NCBI GenBank assembly: GCA_012517405.1
Contig: JAAYVB010000001.1
Coordinates: 186,001 to 250,000, forward strand
Length of the DNA: 64,000 nucleotides
DNA from: Propionibacterium sp.
Lineage (GTDB): Bacteria; Actinomycetota; Actinomycetes; Propionibacteriales; Propionibacteriaceae
Reading direction: 5' to 3'
Below the pieces are notes generated by a model. It saw only the letters and a list, made by a program, of their open reading frames with translations. It had not been told where the DNA came from and ran no database searches. The translations under genes and the position numbers were made by a program. The stretch's first letter is position 1, and the number at the start of each line of letters is the position of its first letter. This document shows positions 1 to 11,833 of the stretch, in pieces.

Positions 1-1399
1 GGTTGAACCGGCGCCGCAGCACCTCGTCCATGGCGGCGACATCGTTGGAGCCCTCGAAACTCTTGATGACGAATCTCCGGTACTCCGACTTGCGGGCCAT
101 GCCGTCCTCGAAGACGACCATCGAACCGACCACTTCGGTGCCCTGCAGGTGGCTGATGTCGAAACCCTCGATGCGCAGCGGGGGCAGAGCCATGCCCAGG
201 GCCTCCTGCAGTTCGGCCATCGCCTCGCTGCGGGTCGCCAGATCGGATGCGCGCTTGGTCTTGTGCAGGATGAGCGCCTGCTCGGCGTTGCGGGTGACGG
301 TCTCGAGCAGCGTCTTCTTGTCGCCGCGCTGCGGGACGTGGATGTTCACCCGTGCGCCGCGCTGTTCGCTCAGCAGTTCGGCCAGCAGATCGACCGACGC
401 GGGCGCGACCGGGACGATGATCTCGGGCGGAATGGTGCCCCCGGTGCGGGTCTCGGAACCCTGATTGTCGGCATAGAAGGTGAACAGGAAGCCTTCCATG
501 AGTTCGGCAAGGTCGGTCTCGTCCGCCCGGTCGGCGACCCAGCCACGCTCGCCGTGCACCCTGCCGGAACGCACGTGGAAAATCTGCACGGCCACTTCGA
601 GCGGATCCGCCGCCACCGCGAAAACGTCGGCATCGGTGCCGTCGGGCAGCACGATGGCACTCTTCTCGGTGGCCTGCCGCAGCGCGTCCCGGGCATCACG
701 CAAGACGGCGGCTCGCTCGTACTCCATCGAGGCCGCCGCCTCCTCCATCTGTTTGGTCAGTTTGCGTTCCAGCCCGCGGCTGTTGCCCGACCAGAAGGCA
801 CAGAAGTCGGCGGCGATCTCCCGATGCTCGGCCGCGGTCACCCGTCCGACACACGGCGCCGCGCATTTGCCGATGTGCCCGAGCAGGCAGGGTCGTCCGG
901 AGGCGTGTGCATCCCGGAAGACACCATTGGTGCACGATCGCATGGAAAAGACGCGCAGCAGCAGATCGACGGACTCCCGCACCGCCCAGGCCTGTCCGAA
1001 AGGCCCGAAATACCGGTAGCCCTTGCGTTTGGCGCCGCGACCGACGAAGACCCGCGGAAACTCCTCGCTCCAGGTCACGCACAACCACGGATAGCTCTTG
1101 TCGTCGCGGTACTTGATGTTGAACCGGGGATCGTACTGCTTGATCCAGGTGTATTCGAGTTGCAGCGCCTCGACCTCGTTGTGCACCACCGTCCACTCGA
1201 CCTTGCTGGCGGTGCGCACCATCGTCTGCGTCCGGAAATGCAGGCTTGCAGGGTCGGCGAAGTAGGAGTTCAGCCGGTTGCGCAGGTTAATGGCCTTGCC
1301 GACGTAGATGACCTGCCCGTTGGGGTCGCTGAACCGGTACACGCCCGGCTCGGTCGGGATGGATCCGGGTGCGGGCCGGTAACTGGCTGGGTCTGCCAT
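1..1399 (-). CDS. uvrC: Excinuclease ABC subunit C (UvrC), 3' end beyond window
   Basis: UvrC makes the 3' and 5' incisions around DNA lesions after UvrA/UvrB have located and verified them. About 466 N-terminal residues are visible, reading [19 protein letters not shown] from an ATG at 1399. A GIY-YIG nuclease domain comes first (PGVYRF, VIYVGKA, residues about 18-95). A cysteine cluster ([13 protein letters not shown]) and a UVR motif follow, and then the start of the RNase-H-like endonuclease region ([24 protein letters not shown]). The frame is still open at base 1, so the gene is truncated only by the window. It starts 1 base after the uvrA stop, so uvrA and uvrC are probably cotranscribed. 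Confidence 0.97.
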   Translation of the reverse strand, partial: MADPASYRPAPGSIPTEPGVYRFSDPNGQVIYVGKAINLRNRLNSYFADPASLHFRTQTMVRTASKVEWTVVHNEVEALQLEYTWIKQYDPRFNIKYRDDKSYPWLCVTWSEEFPRVFVGRGAKRKGYRYFGPFGQAWAVRESVDLLLRVFSMRSCTNGVFRDAHASGRPCLLGHIGKCAAPCVGRVTAAEHREIAADFCAFWSGNSRGLERKLTKQMEEAAASMEYERAAVLRDARDALRQATEKSAIVLPDGTDADVFAVAADPLEVAVQIFHVRSGRVHGERGWVADRADETDLAELMEGFLFTFYADNQGSETRTGGTIPPEIIVPVAPASVDLLAELLSEQRGARVNIHVPQRGDKKTLLETVTRNAEQALILHKTKRASDLATRSEAMAELQEALGMALPPLRIEGFDISHLQGTEVVGSMVVFEDGMARKSEYRRFVIKSFEGSNDVAAMDEVLRRRFN

Positions 1400-1400
1400 C

Positions 1401-4409
<3,009 letters not shown>

Positions 4410-4537
4410 CGTATGCGCCGGGTCTGACAGTTTCCGCGCCAAGCGTACGGCAACGCTTCCATGCCGCCCGGCTGGACAACCATACTGAAAGATGATCGAC
4501 TTGCAAACGCAGGTCAGGGACGAATCGGGGTGATGGG

Positions 4538-5272
4538 GTGGCTTGGGATCTTGCCCGACAGGAGGCACTCGGCACTTTCGCCCCGGTGGCCGAGGTGCGC
4601 AAGATCAAGTTGGAGGCCACCCAGCGGTTGCTGGGTGACACGATCTCGCTGAGCGAACGCGCATGGCAGGAGCCCGGACGGCTACCTGGCTGGACGCGCG
4701 CTCATGTGGCAACGCACCTGGCGCGCAACGCCGACGCTTTCGTCCGTGCGATCGACTCGGTGCTGACCGGACGCCGCGGCCTGATGTACGACTCGGACGA
4801 CGACCGCGAGTTGGCCATCGAACGCGGCTCGGAACGCAGCGGCCTGGAACTTCAGATCGACCTGGACACCAGTGCCGGCAATCTCAGTGAGCGCCTGGAC
4901 CTGCTGGACTCGGTGCCCGGCAGACTGACCGTCGAGCTCAGTCCCGGAACCTTCTTGCGCTCCGATCTGCTGCCGCTGGCCAGACTGTACGAGGTGATCA
5001 TTCACCACGTCGATCTGGATTGCGGTTTCGAGGTCAGCCAGATCAACCCGCTGACCGCGCGCTGGCTGCTGGAGTGGAGCGTGCTGTCCTACCAGGCGCC
5101 CTACGGCATGGCGGTGCGGCTGGTCTCGACGTCGGGTTTCACCGCGGTGCTGGGCGCCAGCAATTCGGAGACCGTGATCAGCGGACCCGATGCGGTGCTG
5201 CTCGGCTGGCTGACCGGACGGCTGAGCGCGGCCGAAGCACTCCATCTTCCTGCTCAGCCGCCGCTGATCTGA
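4538..5272 (+). CDS. Maleylpyruvate isomerase / mycothiol-dependent DinB-like family protein
   Basis: This 244-residue protein resembles the actinobacterial family with an N-terminal MDMPI (DinB-like four-helix) domain, a fold shared by mycothiol-dependent maleylpyruvate isomerase and mycothiol S-transferases. The typical elements are [22 protein letters not shown] near residue 45 and a later metal-site histidine pair ([14 protein letters not shown]). These histidines would bind a divalent metal; this is family knowledge, not shown here. GTG 4538 gives the full domain but has only a weak ribosome site, and GTG 4589 is an alternative. The true substrate is unknown. It is followed 51 bp later by a metallo-beta-lactamase gene, and the pair probably acts in thiol or electrophile detoxification (inference). 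Confidence 0.8.
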   Translation: MAWDLARQEALGTFAPVAEVRKIKLEATQRLLGDTISLSERAWQEPGRLPGWTRAHVATHLARNADAFVRAIDSVLTGRRGLMYDSDDDRELAIERGSERSGLELQIDLDTSAGNLSERLDLLDSVPGRLTVELSPGTFLRSDLLPLARLYEVIIHHVDLDCGFEVSQINPLTARWLLEWSVLSYQAPYGMAVRLVSTSGFTAVLGASNSETVISGPDAVLLGWLTGRLSAAEALHLPAQPPLI

Positions 5273-5323
5273 GCCAGCCACGATCATTGCCGGAAGCCGA
5301 CACGATTCCACCGAGGAGTACCG

Positions 5324-5986
5324 ATGACCGGACTGTTCCATACCTCAGCGCACGATTCCCCCGTCCGCTTCGATGCCGGAAACGTGAGTTGCACGAAGGT
5401 CAGTGTGGGTCCGATGGACAACAACGCCTACCTGCTCGACGCCGGTGGCCCTGTCGTCCTCATTGATGCCGCCGATGACGCCCCACGGCTGTTGGAGCTG
5501 ATCGGTGACCGCGGACTCGCGGCGGTGATCACCACTCACCGCCATCACGATCACGTGGGCGCTCTGGCCGAAGTTGTGCGCACCACCGGTGCGCAGGCAT
5601 GGGCGGGGGCCCCCGACGTCGAGGCAATCGAGCAGCCGACCGGGGTGCGCTCGATACCGGTGTGGACCGGCGACCTGATCGAGGCAGGCGGCATCCGGCT
5701 CGAGGTGATCGGTTTGGTGGGGCACACTCCCGGATCGATCGCTCTGGTGCTGCGCTCAGGTCGTGCGGACGAGCCCGTGCACATCTTCACCGGCGATTCG
5801 CTGTTCCCCGGCGGGGTTGGCGCGACGGGTTCGGCACAGCAGTTCAACTCGCTGCTGGCAGACGTGAGCACCAAGATCTTCGACCGTTTCGATGATGAGA
5901 CGATCATCCATCCGGGTCACGGCGATTCGACCACCATCGGGGTGGAGCGCCCTCAGCTGGCGCAGTGGCGTGCCCGGGGCTGGTAG
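5324..5986 (+). CDS. Metallo-beta-lactamase-fold hydrolase (glyoxalase II-like)
   Basis: This 220-residue MBL-fold hydrolase carries the zinc signature THRHHDHVGA near residue 71, then VGHTPGSIAL, FTGDSLF and a C-terminal IHPGHGD, which together supply the usual di-zinc ligands. The size and layout match glyoxalase II-like thioester hydrolases rather than beta-lactamases. A strong ribosome site (GAGGAGTACCG) sits just before ATG 5324. Its place beside uvrA and a mycothiol-isomerase-like gene is common in actinobacteria. A perfect 18-bp hairpin terminator follows the stop. Confidence 0.88.
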   Translation: MTGLFHTSAHDSPVRFDAGNVSCTKVSVGPMDNNAYLLDAGGPVVLIDAADDAPRLLELIGDRGLAAVITTHRHHDHVGALAEVVRTTGAQAWAGAPDVEAIEQPTGVRSIPVWTGDLIEAGGIRLEVIGLVGHTPGSIALVLRSGRADEPVHIFTGDSLFPGGVGATGSAQQFNSLLADVSTKIFDRFDDETIIHPGHGDSTTIGVERPQLAQWRARGW

Positions 5987-6011
5987 CGGCAGGCGACCTC
6001 AGCAGACACAG

Positions 6012-6052
6012 GACTGCGGGCGACCGGATGGGGAATCCGGTCGCCCGCAGTC
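6012..6052. terminator. Bidirectional hairpin terminator
   Basis: A perfect 18-bp inverted repeat (GACTGCGGGCGACCGGAT and its complement) flanks a 5-base GGGGA loop. It lies in the 83-bp gap between two convergent genes, so it can end transcription from both sides. There is no long U tract, as is usual in high-GC actinobacteria. Confidence 0.85.
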
Positions 6053-6069
6053 TGTAATGATCCGGCTGG

Positions 6070-7074
6070 TCAGGCCTCGATCGGGGTGTCGTCGTTCTTG
6101 CGCTTGGTCTTGAGCAGCGACAGCACCGCGGTTATCGCGATCGTCAGGACGATGACCAGCAGCGAGAGCAGCGTCGGGACCTCGAAGCCGATCCAGTGGT
6201 ATTGGTGCATGGCATGCAGTACCAGCTTCACTGCGATGAAGCAGAGGATGAACGCCAGACCCAGTGACAGGTAGACCAGCCGCTGCAGCAGATTGCCCAG
6301 CAAGAAGTAGAGCTGGCGCAGGCCCATCAGAGCGAAGAAGTTGGCCGTGAAAACCAGATAGGGCTCTTGCGTGAGGCCGAAGATCGCGGGAATCGAGTCG
6401 AGCGCGAACATGATGTCGACGCTGCCCAGGGTCGCGATCACGAAGAACAGGGGTGTGAACAGTCGTTTGCCGTCGATCTTCACCGACAGGTGGGTCCCGT
6501 GGTACTCCTCCGTGGAGGGCACGACACGCTTCACGAATCGCATGAGTGCGGTGTCGGCTTCGTTGTGCGAGTCTTCTTCGCTGTCATGTTTGCGGTAGTC
6601 GATCACCAGCTTGATGCCGGTGTAGAGCAGGAACGCACCGAAGATGAAGAAGACCCAGGCGAACCGCTCGATCAATGCCGCGCCGGCCAGGATGAAGATG
6701 CCGCGGAAGACCAGCGCCAAGATGATGCCGCACATCAAGGCGAACTGCTGGTACTTGCGGGGCACGCCCATGCTGCCGAGGATGATGATGAAGACGAAGA
6801 GGTTGTCGATCGACAACGAGTACTCGGTCAGGTATCCCGAGAAGAACTCGACGGCATAGTGCCAGCTCGTCTTGCCGGATTCGGGCAAGGGGTGGGCAAA
6901 CAAGCCGATGCCGACGCCGAACAGGATCGCAGCTGAGACGAAGCCCGTGATGGCGAGGGCGCATTCCTTCATGGAAGGCTCATGGGGATGCTTCATCATG
7001 TGCCGGACATCAAGTGCCAGGACAGCGGTCAGGACAGTCAGAGTGACGATCCATGCCACCGGTGTTACGTGCAT
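6070..7074 (-). CDS. TerC/Alx family integral membrane protein
   Basis: This 334-residue polytopic membrane protein belongs to the TerC/Alx family, whose members are linked to tellurite resistance and, in better-studied cases, to manganese export and metal loading of secreted proteins. Family hallmarks are YLTEYSLSIDNLFVFIIILG, with conserved Asp/Asn in the third helix, and the second repeat VDIMFALDSIPAIFGLTQEP. About eight to nine helices are predicted by eye. ATG 7074 is preceded by AAGGTAACCCG. The gene is last in the minus-strand series that starts at ferrochelatase, but a 284-bp leader separates it from uvrB, so it probably has its own promoter. Confidence 0.92.
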   Translation of the reverse strand: MHVTPVAWIVTLTVLTAVLALDVRHMMKHPHEPSMKECALAITGFVSAAILFGVGIGLFAHPLPESGKTSWHYAVEFFSGYLTEYSLSIDNLFVFIIILGSMGVPRKYQQFALMCGIILALVFRGIFILAGAALIERFAWVFFIFGAFLLYTGIKLVIDYRKHDSEEDSHNEADTALMRFVKRVVPSTEEYHGTHLSVKIDGKRLFTPLFFVIATLGSVDIMFALDSIPAIFGLTQEPYLVFTANFFALMGLRQLYFLLGNLLQRLVYLSLGLAFILCFIAVKLVLHAMHQYHWIGFEVPTLLSLLVIVLTIAITAVLSLLKTKRKNDDTPIEA

Positions 7075-7152
7075 CGGGTTACCTTCCGATTAGAGGGACG
7101 TCTGGAGGTCTCACCACTGATCTTCCAGATCATACGAACTGCGACATTCGCG

Positions 7153-7165
7153 GGTAAGGCTAAGG
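7153..7165. promoter_or_regulatory. Possible DtxR/IdeR/MntR-like half-palindromic site upstream of terC
   Basis: GGTAAGGCTAAGG matches 10 of 13 positions of the core GGTTAGGCTAACC of DtxR/IdeR operators. It lies about 80 bp upstream of the TerC start. Metal-dependent control would suit a TerC protein, but this is a by-eye consensus match only. Confidence 0.25.
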
Positions 7166-7296
7166 CGTCGAAGATTCCCTACGGGGGTACCAACCTCCAT
7201 GTGGACTTGTAGGAGTCGACGAACACCTTGCGGCGCCTGCCTGCCGACCCAGGTGACTATAGCATCGAGGGCATCTGGGAGACAGTTGCACAGAAG

Positions 7297-7327
7297 ATTC
7301 TGCAAACAATGCAGCAAATTCTGCAAA
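7297..7327. repeat. 10-bp direct repeat with 21-bp spacing between uvrB and terC
   Basis: ATTCTGCAAA occurs at 7297-7306 and again at 7318-7327, exactly two helical turns apart, with a related ATGCAGCAAA between them. It sits just past the uvrB stop in the 284-bp uvrB-terC gap. It may be a protein-binding site; its function is unknown. Confidence 0.35.
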
Positions 7328-7358
7328 AGATCTGGGGCCAGTGCAGCCGGCGCCGCGA

Positions 7359-9449
7359 TCAGCGTGCCGCCTCTACCATCTGACGCAATTCCTTCTTCAG
7401 ATCGGCCACCTCGTCACGCAGCCGCGCCGCCAGCTCGAACTGCAGCTCGGCCGCCGCCTGATGCATCTGCTCGGTGAGCTCTTGAATCAGGTTGGCCAGT
7501 TCTGCCGCAGGCAGGCCGGCGGTGTCCAGATCGCGCAGCTGATCGGCCAACACCGGGGAGGCGCCGCCACGCCTGCCTCTGTTCTGTGCCCCGGAGACCC
7601 AGTACTGGGTGTCGGCGTCCTCACGGGCCATCAGATCGGTGATGTCGGCGATGCGTTTGCGCAGTGGCTGCGGATCGAGCCCGTGTTCGGTGTTGTAGGC
7701 CACCTGCTTGGCGCGGCGGCGGTTGGTCTCGTCGATCGCGCTGCTCATCGATGGCGTGATCTTGTCGGCATACATGTGCACCTGACCGGACACGTTGCGG
7801 GCGGCTCGTCCGATGGTCTGGATCAGCGAGCGCTCGGAGCGCAGGAAGCCCTCCTTGTCGGCGTCCAGGATCGCGACCAGCGAGACCTCCGGCAGGTCGA
7901 GACCCTCACGCAGCAGGTTGATGCCGACCAGCACGTCGTACTCCCCGAGCCGCAACTCGCGCAGCAACTCGACCCGGCGCAGCGTGTCGACCTCGGAGTG
8001 CAGATAACGGGTGCGAACACCGCGCTCCATCAGGTAGTCGGTCAGGTCCTCGGCCATCTTCTTGGTCAGCGTGGTGACCAGCACCCGCTCATCGCGTTCG
8101 GCGCGTATTCGGATCTCGCCCAGCAGATCGTCGATCTGGCCCTTGGTCGGCTTGACGATGACCTCGGGGTCGATCAGCCCGGTCGGGCGGATGATCTGCT
8201 CGACGACCCCATTGCTCCTGGCGACCTCGTAGGGTCCGGGGGTGGCCGACGAGTAGACGGTCTGCCCGATGCGCTCGGTGAATTCCTCGAAGCGCAGCGG
8301 CCGGTTGTCCATCGCGCTGGGCAGCCGGAATCCATGCTCCACCAGGGTGCGTTTGCGGCTCATGTCACCCTCGTACATGCCACCGATCTGCGGGACGGTG
8401 ACGTGAGACTCGTCGATGACGAGAACGAAGTCCTCGGGGAAGTAGTCGAGCAGACAGTTGGGGGCGCTGCCGGGAGCGCGCCCGTCGATATGCCGCGAGT
8501 AGTTCTCGATGCCCGCGCAGGTGCCGATCTGGCGCATCATCTCGATGTCGTAGCCGGTGCGCATCTGCAGCCGCTGTGCCTCGAGGAGCTTGTTCTGCGA
8601 CTCCAGCTCTTTGAGCCGCACCTCCAACTCGGCCTCGATGCCGGCTATCGCCCGCTCCATCCGCTCCGGCCCGGCAACATAGTGCGATGCCGGGAAGACG
8701 TACATCTCGTCGTCGGTGCTGAGCAGCTCACCGGTGGTCGGGTGCATCGTCGACAGCGCATCGATCTCGTCGCCGAACAGCTCGACACGCACGGCATTCG
8801 ATTCGTACATCGGGAAGATCTCCAGCGTGTCGCCGCGCACCCGGAACGTGCCACGAGTGCCCGCGAGGTCGTTGCGCACGTACTGCATCTCGACCAGCTT
8901 GTGCAGCAGCGAGGTCCGGTCGATCTCGTCGCCGACATGCAGGCTGAGCATCGAATCGACGTACTCCTGCGGGGTACCCAGGCCATAGATGGCCGAAACG
9001 GTCGCCACCACGATGACGTCGCGCCTGGTCAACAGGGAGTTCGTCGCCGAATAGCGGAGCCGCTCGACCTCCTCGTTGAGGCTGGAGTCCTTCTCGATGA
9101 AGGTATCGGTCTGCGGCACGTACGCCTCGGGCTGGTAGTAGTCGTAGTAGCTGACGAAGTACTCCACCGCATTCTCGGGAAAGAACTGCCGCAGCTCTGC
9201 CGTGTACTGCGCAGCCAGCGTCTTGTTGGGCTGCATCACCAGCATCGGACGCTGCAGCCGCTCGGCGAGCCAGGCGATGGTCGCGGTCTTCCCGGTGCCG
9301 GTCGCACCGAGCAGGATGACATCGTTCTCGCCGGCCTTGAGCCGGCGTTCGAGCTCGTCTATCGCGGCCGGCTGGTCGCCGGCCGGCTGAAACTCGGAGT
9401 GCACCTTGAACGGTGCCAGCCGACGGGTGATCTCTTCTACCGGACGCAT
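7359..9449 (-). CDS. uvrB: Excinuclease ABC subunit B (UvrB)
   Basis: UvrB is the helicase-like damage-verification subunit of nucleotide excision repair. The 696-residue frame has Walker [14 protein letters not shown], the beta-hairpin that inserts between DNA strands ([21 protein letters not shown]), the helicase motif DESH, motif VI (QTIGRAARN), and a C-terminal UVR domain ([19 protein letters not shown]) that binds UvrC. The frame runs on upstream, but homology starts at [14 protein letters not shown], giving ATG 9449. The gene lies 70 bp downstream of the HD-domain gene on the same strand. Confidence 0.97.
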   Translation of the reverse strand: MRPVEEITRRLAPFKVHSEFQPAGDQPAAIDELERRLKAGENDVILLGATGTGKTATIAWLAERLQRPMLVMQPNKTLAAQYTAELRQFFPENAVEYFVSYYDYYQPEAYVPQTDTFIEKDSSLNEEVERLRYSATNSLLTRRDVIVVATVSAIYGLGTPQEYVDSMLSLHVGDEIDRTSLLHKLVEMQYVRNDLAGTRGTFRVRGDTLEIFPMYESNAVRVELFGDEIDALSTMHPTTGELLSTDDEMYVFPASHYVAGPERMERAIAGIEAELEVRLKELESQNKLLEAQRLQMRTGYDIEMMRQIGTCAGIENYSRHIDGRAPGSAPNCLLDYFPEDFVLVIDESHVTVPQIGGMYEGDMSRKRTLVEHGFRLPSAMDNRPLRFEEFTERIGQTVYSSATPGPYEVARSNGVVEQIIRPTGLIDPEVIVKPTKGQIDDLLGEIRIRAERDERVLVTTLTKKMAEDLTDYLMERGVRTRYLHSEVDTLRRVELLRELRLGEYDVLVGINLLREGLDLPEVSLVAILDADKEGFLRSERSLIQTIGRAARNVSGQVHMYADKITPSMSSAIDETNRRRAKQVAYNTEHGLDPQPLRKRIADITDLMAREDADTQYWVSGAQNRGRRGGASPVLADQLRDLDTAGLPAAELANLIQELTEQMHQAAAELQFELAARLRDEVADLKKELRQMVEAAR

Positions 9450-9519
9450 ACCCTCAAGGCTAGGCGGCGGTACTGACGTTTTCGCTGCTGTCGGCTCCCG
9501 GGGGATCAGCTGATGGCGA

Positions 9520-10119
9520 TCAGCCTCTGGTGATGGCGCGCAGCTCGGCCGCGATGTTGGCCTCCGCTCGGGCCTGCCACAGCGCCCGCGCCCGTGGTGT
9601 GGCATAGATCACGCCACGGCGCTGCAGCCCTCGCAAGTGCCACAAGCGGATCAATCGCCACTGGTCGTCGGGCACGCCCGCGTTCTCCCGGCGCAGATCG
9701 GCCACGGACTCACGGTAACGCTCGGCGCGCGCCCCGAAGATCGCCAGATCCGCGTCCGAGACCCGCTGAGCGGCCGAATCGCTCGGCCATGGCCGGTGGT
9801 GCTCGGTCACCCGGACCAGCCGCGCCACCTCATCGACCACGCCCGCGCGCTCGCCTTCCTCGCCGAGCAGTTGCCGGGCCAGCCGCGCCGATGACCGCTC
9901 GTCACTGCCCCGCCGCCCCTGATAGACGGCATCGTGGAACCACAGCGCCAGTTCCTCGACATCACCGCCGTCCAGCCGATCCAAGGCTTGCAGGCACTCG
10001 GCCAGATGGCGCGGATCGTGGTAGCAGCGATGCGGCTCCTGCCAGCGGATCAGCAGCTCGGCACCCAGACCGTGCAATCGTGGAAAGCGCCGATTCCAGC
10101 GCATCACCAACTCGTCCAC
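9520..10119 (-). CDS. HD-domain metal-dependent phosphohydrolase-like protein
   Basis: This 199-residue protein resembles the COG4339 family of predicted HD-superfamily phosphohydrolases. Likely metal ligands are YHDPRHL (His34, Asp35, His38), LWFHDAVYQ (His62, Asp63) and SDADLAIFG. The substrate is unknown. Start ATG 10119 reads [16 protein letters not shown]. The gene lies between uvrB and the SatD-linked membrane protein on the same strand, with short gaps (70 and 41 bp), so cotranscription is likely. That context does not reveal its job. Confidence 0.78.
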   Translation of the reverse strand: MDELVMRWNRRFPRLHGLGAELLIRWQEPHRCYHDPRHLAECLQALDRLDGGDVEELALWFHDAVYQGRRGSDERSSARLARQLLGEEGERAGVVDEVARLVRVTEHHRPWPSDSAAQRVSDADLAIFGARAERYRESVADLRRENAGVPDDQWRLIRLWHLRGLQRRGVIYATPRARALWQARAEANIAAELRAITRG

Positions 10120-10160
10120 TCAGACCACCCGCGCTCAGATCACCTGGAGAGCCCAGCGGC

Positions 10161-10532
10161 TCAGACCGCCAATCCCGCAGCGGCCAGCAGGCTGACAAAA
10201 GTGCCGATGATGAAACGTTCGGACGCGACCTTGCTGCCGGTCTTCAGCTCGGGATAGCGTCCGATGCCCTTGAGCGCCAGCGCGATCGCGATGCCTTCGG
10301 GGAAGCCGGTCAGCACCGTGGCGAAGACCGCCGTCCGCTCGACACGACCGATCCACTCCCCTCCCCGCAAGACCGCGGTCTCGGCCTGCGGCCCGGCGAC
10401 GTCATCGGTCTCGGCGGCCGGGCTCAGCCTCCCGAAGACCCAGGTCACCGCGACGCCACCCCACCAGACCGCGGTCGCGCCCGCGACAAGCACGATCGCG
10501 GCCTGAATGATCGCCAGCACGGCCGCGTTCAT
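10161..10532 (-). CDS. Small integral membrane protein coupled to SatD-like regulator
   Basis: This 123-residue hypothetical protein has three likely membrane segments: about residues 4-30, a middle one (TAVFATVLTGFPEGIAIALAL) and a C-terminal one (IIGTFVSLLAAAGLAV). The motif KVASERFIIGT is typical of small actinobacterial membrane proteins found beside SatD-like genes (recalled, not searched). Its ATG overlaps the SatD-like stop codon (ATGA), so the two are translationally coupled and probably act together. GTG 10541 is an alternative start, but the overlap favours 10532. No function is known. Confidence 0.75.
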   Translation of the reverse strand: MNAAVLAIIQAAIVLVAGATAVWWGGVAVTWVFGRLSPAAETDDVAGPQAETAVLRGGEWIGRVERTAVFATVLTGFPEGIAIALALKGIGRYPELKTGSKVASERFIIGTFVSLLAAAGLAV

Positions 10533-11191
10533 TGCGACCACGCCATTGCCGCCGCCAGGGTGATCGTGGCCAGGCCGGCAAGACGATTGAGTTCGTCATG
10601 TCCGGCCGCGGTCAGACGCTGCGAGACCGCGGCCTGCGTGATGCCCAGTTGCTGCGCCACGACACGCTGCGTGCTCCCCCGCTCGATCAAATCGACCACC
10701 TCCCAGCCCTCGGCCGTGCGTCGCCCGGCCAGCGCCCGCAGCGCAATCAGCGCCGATTCGGCATACCAGGCTGCCTTCTGGAAACCACCATAAGTGGCCA
10801 CGCCGACATTTCCGCGGCCTTGGTCGGGAAGGGCGCTCAGCAGCCGCAGCGACTGGGTGGCTCGCCGGGCTTCGATGGCCTCTCGTGCCACTAGGTAGGC
10901 CGGGCCCCGCGCCTGCCGGGTGGAGGCAGGCAGGGGTTCGTCGATCGCTCCGATGCCGATACCGATCCGCCAACCGCCCATCCGGGTCAGGCGGAGCACG
11001 ACATCGACCACGGCCTGCGGCGCAGCACACACTCCCTGCACCTCGTCACCGGCGGTGCGCTCGAACTGGAAGACCAGCCCGTCGACACCGGCCAGCTCGG
11101 CCAACGCGTCGGGCACCAGATCAGGCCGCCGGCGGGAGGCGTGCTGGTCGACATTGATCACCGCCACCGGATGCCCGCCATGTTTCGTCAC
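10529..11191 (-). CDS. SatD family protein with C-terminal helix-turn-helix
   Basis: This 220-residue protein resembles the SatD family, named after an acid-tolerance locus in streptococci; its biochemical role is not established. The N-terminal part looks like a cyclase-type palm fold, with FERTAGDEVQGV and WRIGIGIGAIDEP. The C-terminal part is a helix-turn-helix (GSTQRVVAQQLGITQAAVSQRL, residues about 170-195), which suggests DNA binding. GTG 11191 is the start (MTKHGGHPVAVINVD). It lies 27 bp after coaE; a perfect palindrome in and before that gap could be its operator. Its stop overlaps the start of the membrane protein gene. Confidence 0.8.
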   Translation of the reverse strand: MTKHGGHPVAVINVDQHASRRRPDLVPDALAELAGVDGLVFQFERTAGDEVQGVCAAPQAVVDVVLRLTRMGGWRIGIGIGAIDEPLPASTRQARGPAYLVAREAIEARRATQSLRLLSALPDQGRGNVGVATYGGFQKAAWYAESALIALRALAGRRTAEGWEVVDLIERGSTQRVVAQQLGITQAAVSQRLTAAGHDELNRLAGLATITLAAAMAWSQ

Positions 11192-11212
11192 GACACCAGT
11201 TTAGCCTGACAC

Positions 11213-11232
11213 CTTATATCACACACTATAAG
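11213..11232. promoter_or_regulatory. Palindromic operator candidate upstream of the SatD-like gene
   Basis: CTTATA-N8-TATAAG is a perfect 6-8-6 inverted repeat, strikingly AT-rich for this genome. It overlaps the last codons and stop of coaE and lies 22 bp upstream of the SatD-like GTG. The SatD-like protein has a helix-turn-helix, so autoregulation is an attractive inference. It could also contain a -10 element. Confidence 0.5.
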
Positions 11233-11833
11233 CTTCTAACCTTTTGTTCAATGCGTCCCAGACGACCTCGACCTGCTGCCGCAATTGGTCGTACGAACCG
11301 GAGTTCTCGATCACCCAGTCGGCCACCTCGAGCCGCTCGTCGCGGCTGGCTTGCGCGTTCACCCGCGCCCGCGCCTGCTGATCGTCCAGATCGCTGCGCG
11401 CCTTCAGCCGGTCGACTTGGGTATCGATCGGAACGTCGACGACGATCACCCCGTCGAAGCCATCCTGCAGGCCGCCCTCGACCAGTAATGGAATGACCGA
11501 GATGACGATGGACCCGTCGGGCGCGGAGGCGATCAGTTCTGCGCGACGGCGGCGCACCTCGGGGTGGACGATGCCGTTGAGATCAGCCCGCGCCTGGGCG
11601 TCGGCGAAGATGATCGTCCCGAGCGCCTGCCGATCCAGGCTGCCATCGGCGGCCAGCACCGCGGGGCCGAAACGCTCGACGATCGCCTCCAGACCGGGCG
11701 TGCCCGGTTCGACGACCTCTCGGGACAGCACGTCCGAATCGATGAGGATCGCACCCCGCTGAGCCAGGAGACGGGCGACGGTGGTCTTCCCGGCGCCGAT
11801 GCCGCCGGTCAGCGCGACACTGAGCACGCTCAT
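11219..11833 (-). CDS. coaE: Dephospho-CoA kinase (CoaE)
   Basis: CoaE phosphorylates the 3' hydroxyl of dephospho-CoA, the last step of coenzyme A synthesis. The 204-residue protein begins MSVLSVALTGGIGAGKTTVAR, an unmistakable P-loop for this family. It continues with the CoA-binding region (IDSDVLSREVVEPG, LNGIVHPEVRRR) and VVDVPIDTQVDRLKAR. Its ATG overlaps the ferrochelatase stop by 4 bp (ATGA), so the two are coupled. In many actinobacteria coaE lies between rpsA and uvrB, as here, with extra genes inserted. Confidence 0.95.
   Translation of the reverse strand: MSVLSVALTGGIGAGKTTVARLLAQRGAILIDSDVLSREVVEPGTPGLEAIVERFGPAVLAADGSLDRQALGTIIFADAQARADLNGIVHPEVRRRRAELIASAPDGSIVISVIPLLVEGGLQDGFDGVIVVDVPIDTQVDRLKARSDLDDQQARARVNAQASRDERLEVADWVIENSGSYDQLRQQVEVVWDALNKRLEAYSV

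Noticed and set aside
4410..4537. LexA/SOS box between uvrA and the divergent gene
   Set aside because: No TCGAAC-N4-GTTCGA or close variant is present in this gap; the same holds upstream of uvrB.
7111..7326. 71-residue minus-strand ORF in the uvrB-terC gap
   Set aside because: It has no ribosome site of note, no recognisable motif, and unusual composition for a real gene here.
7075..7358. yybP-ykoY manganese riboswitch upstream of terC
   Set aside because: I could not match the conserved GGGGAGUA and related elements; the leader is noted only as a finding.
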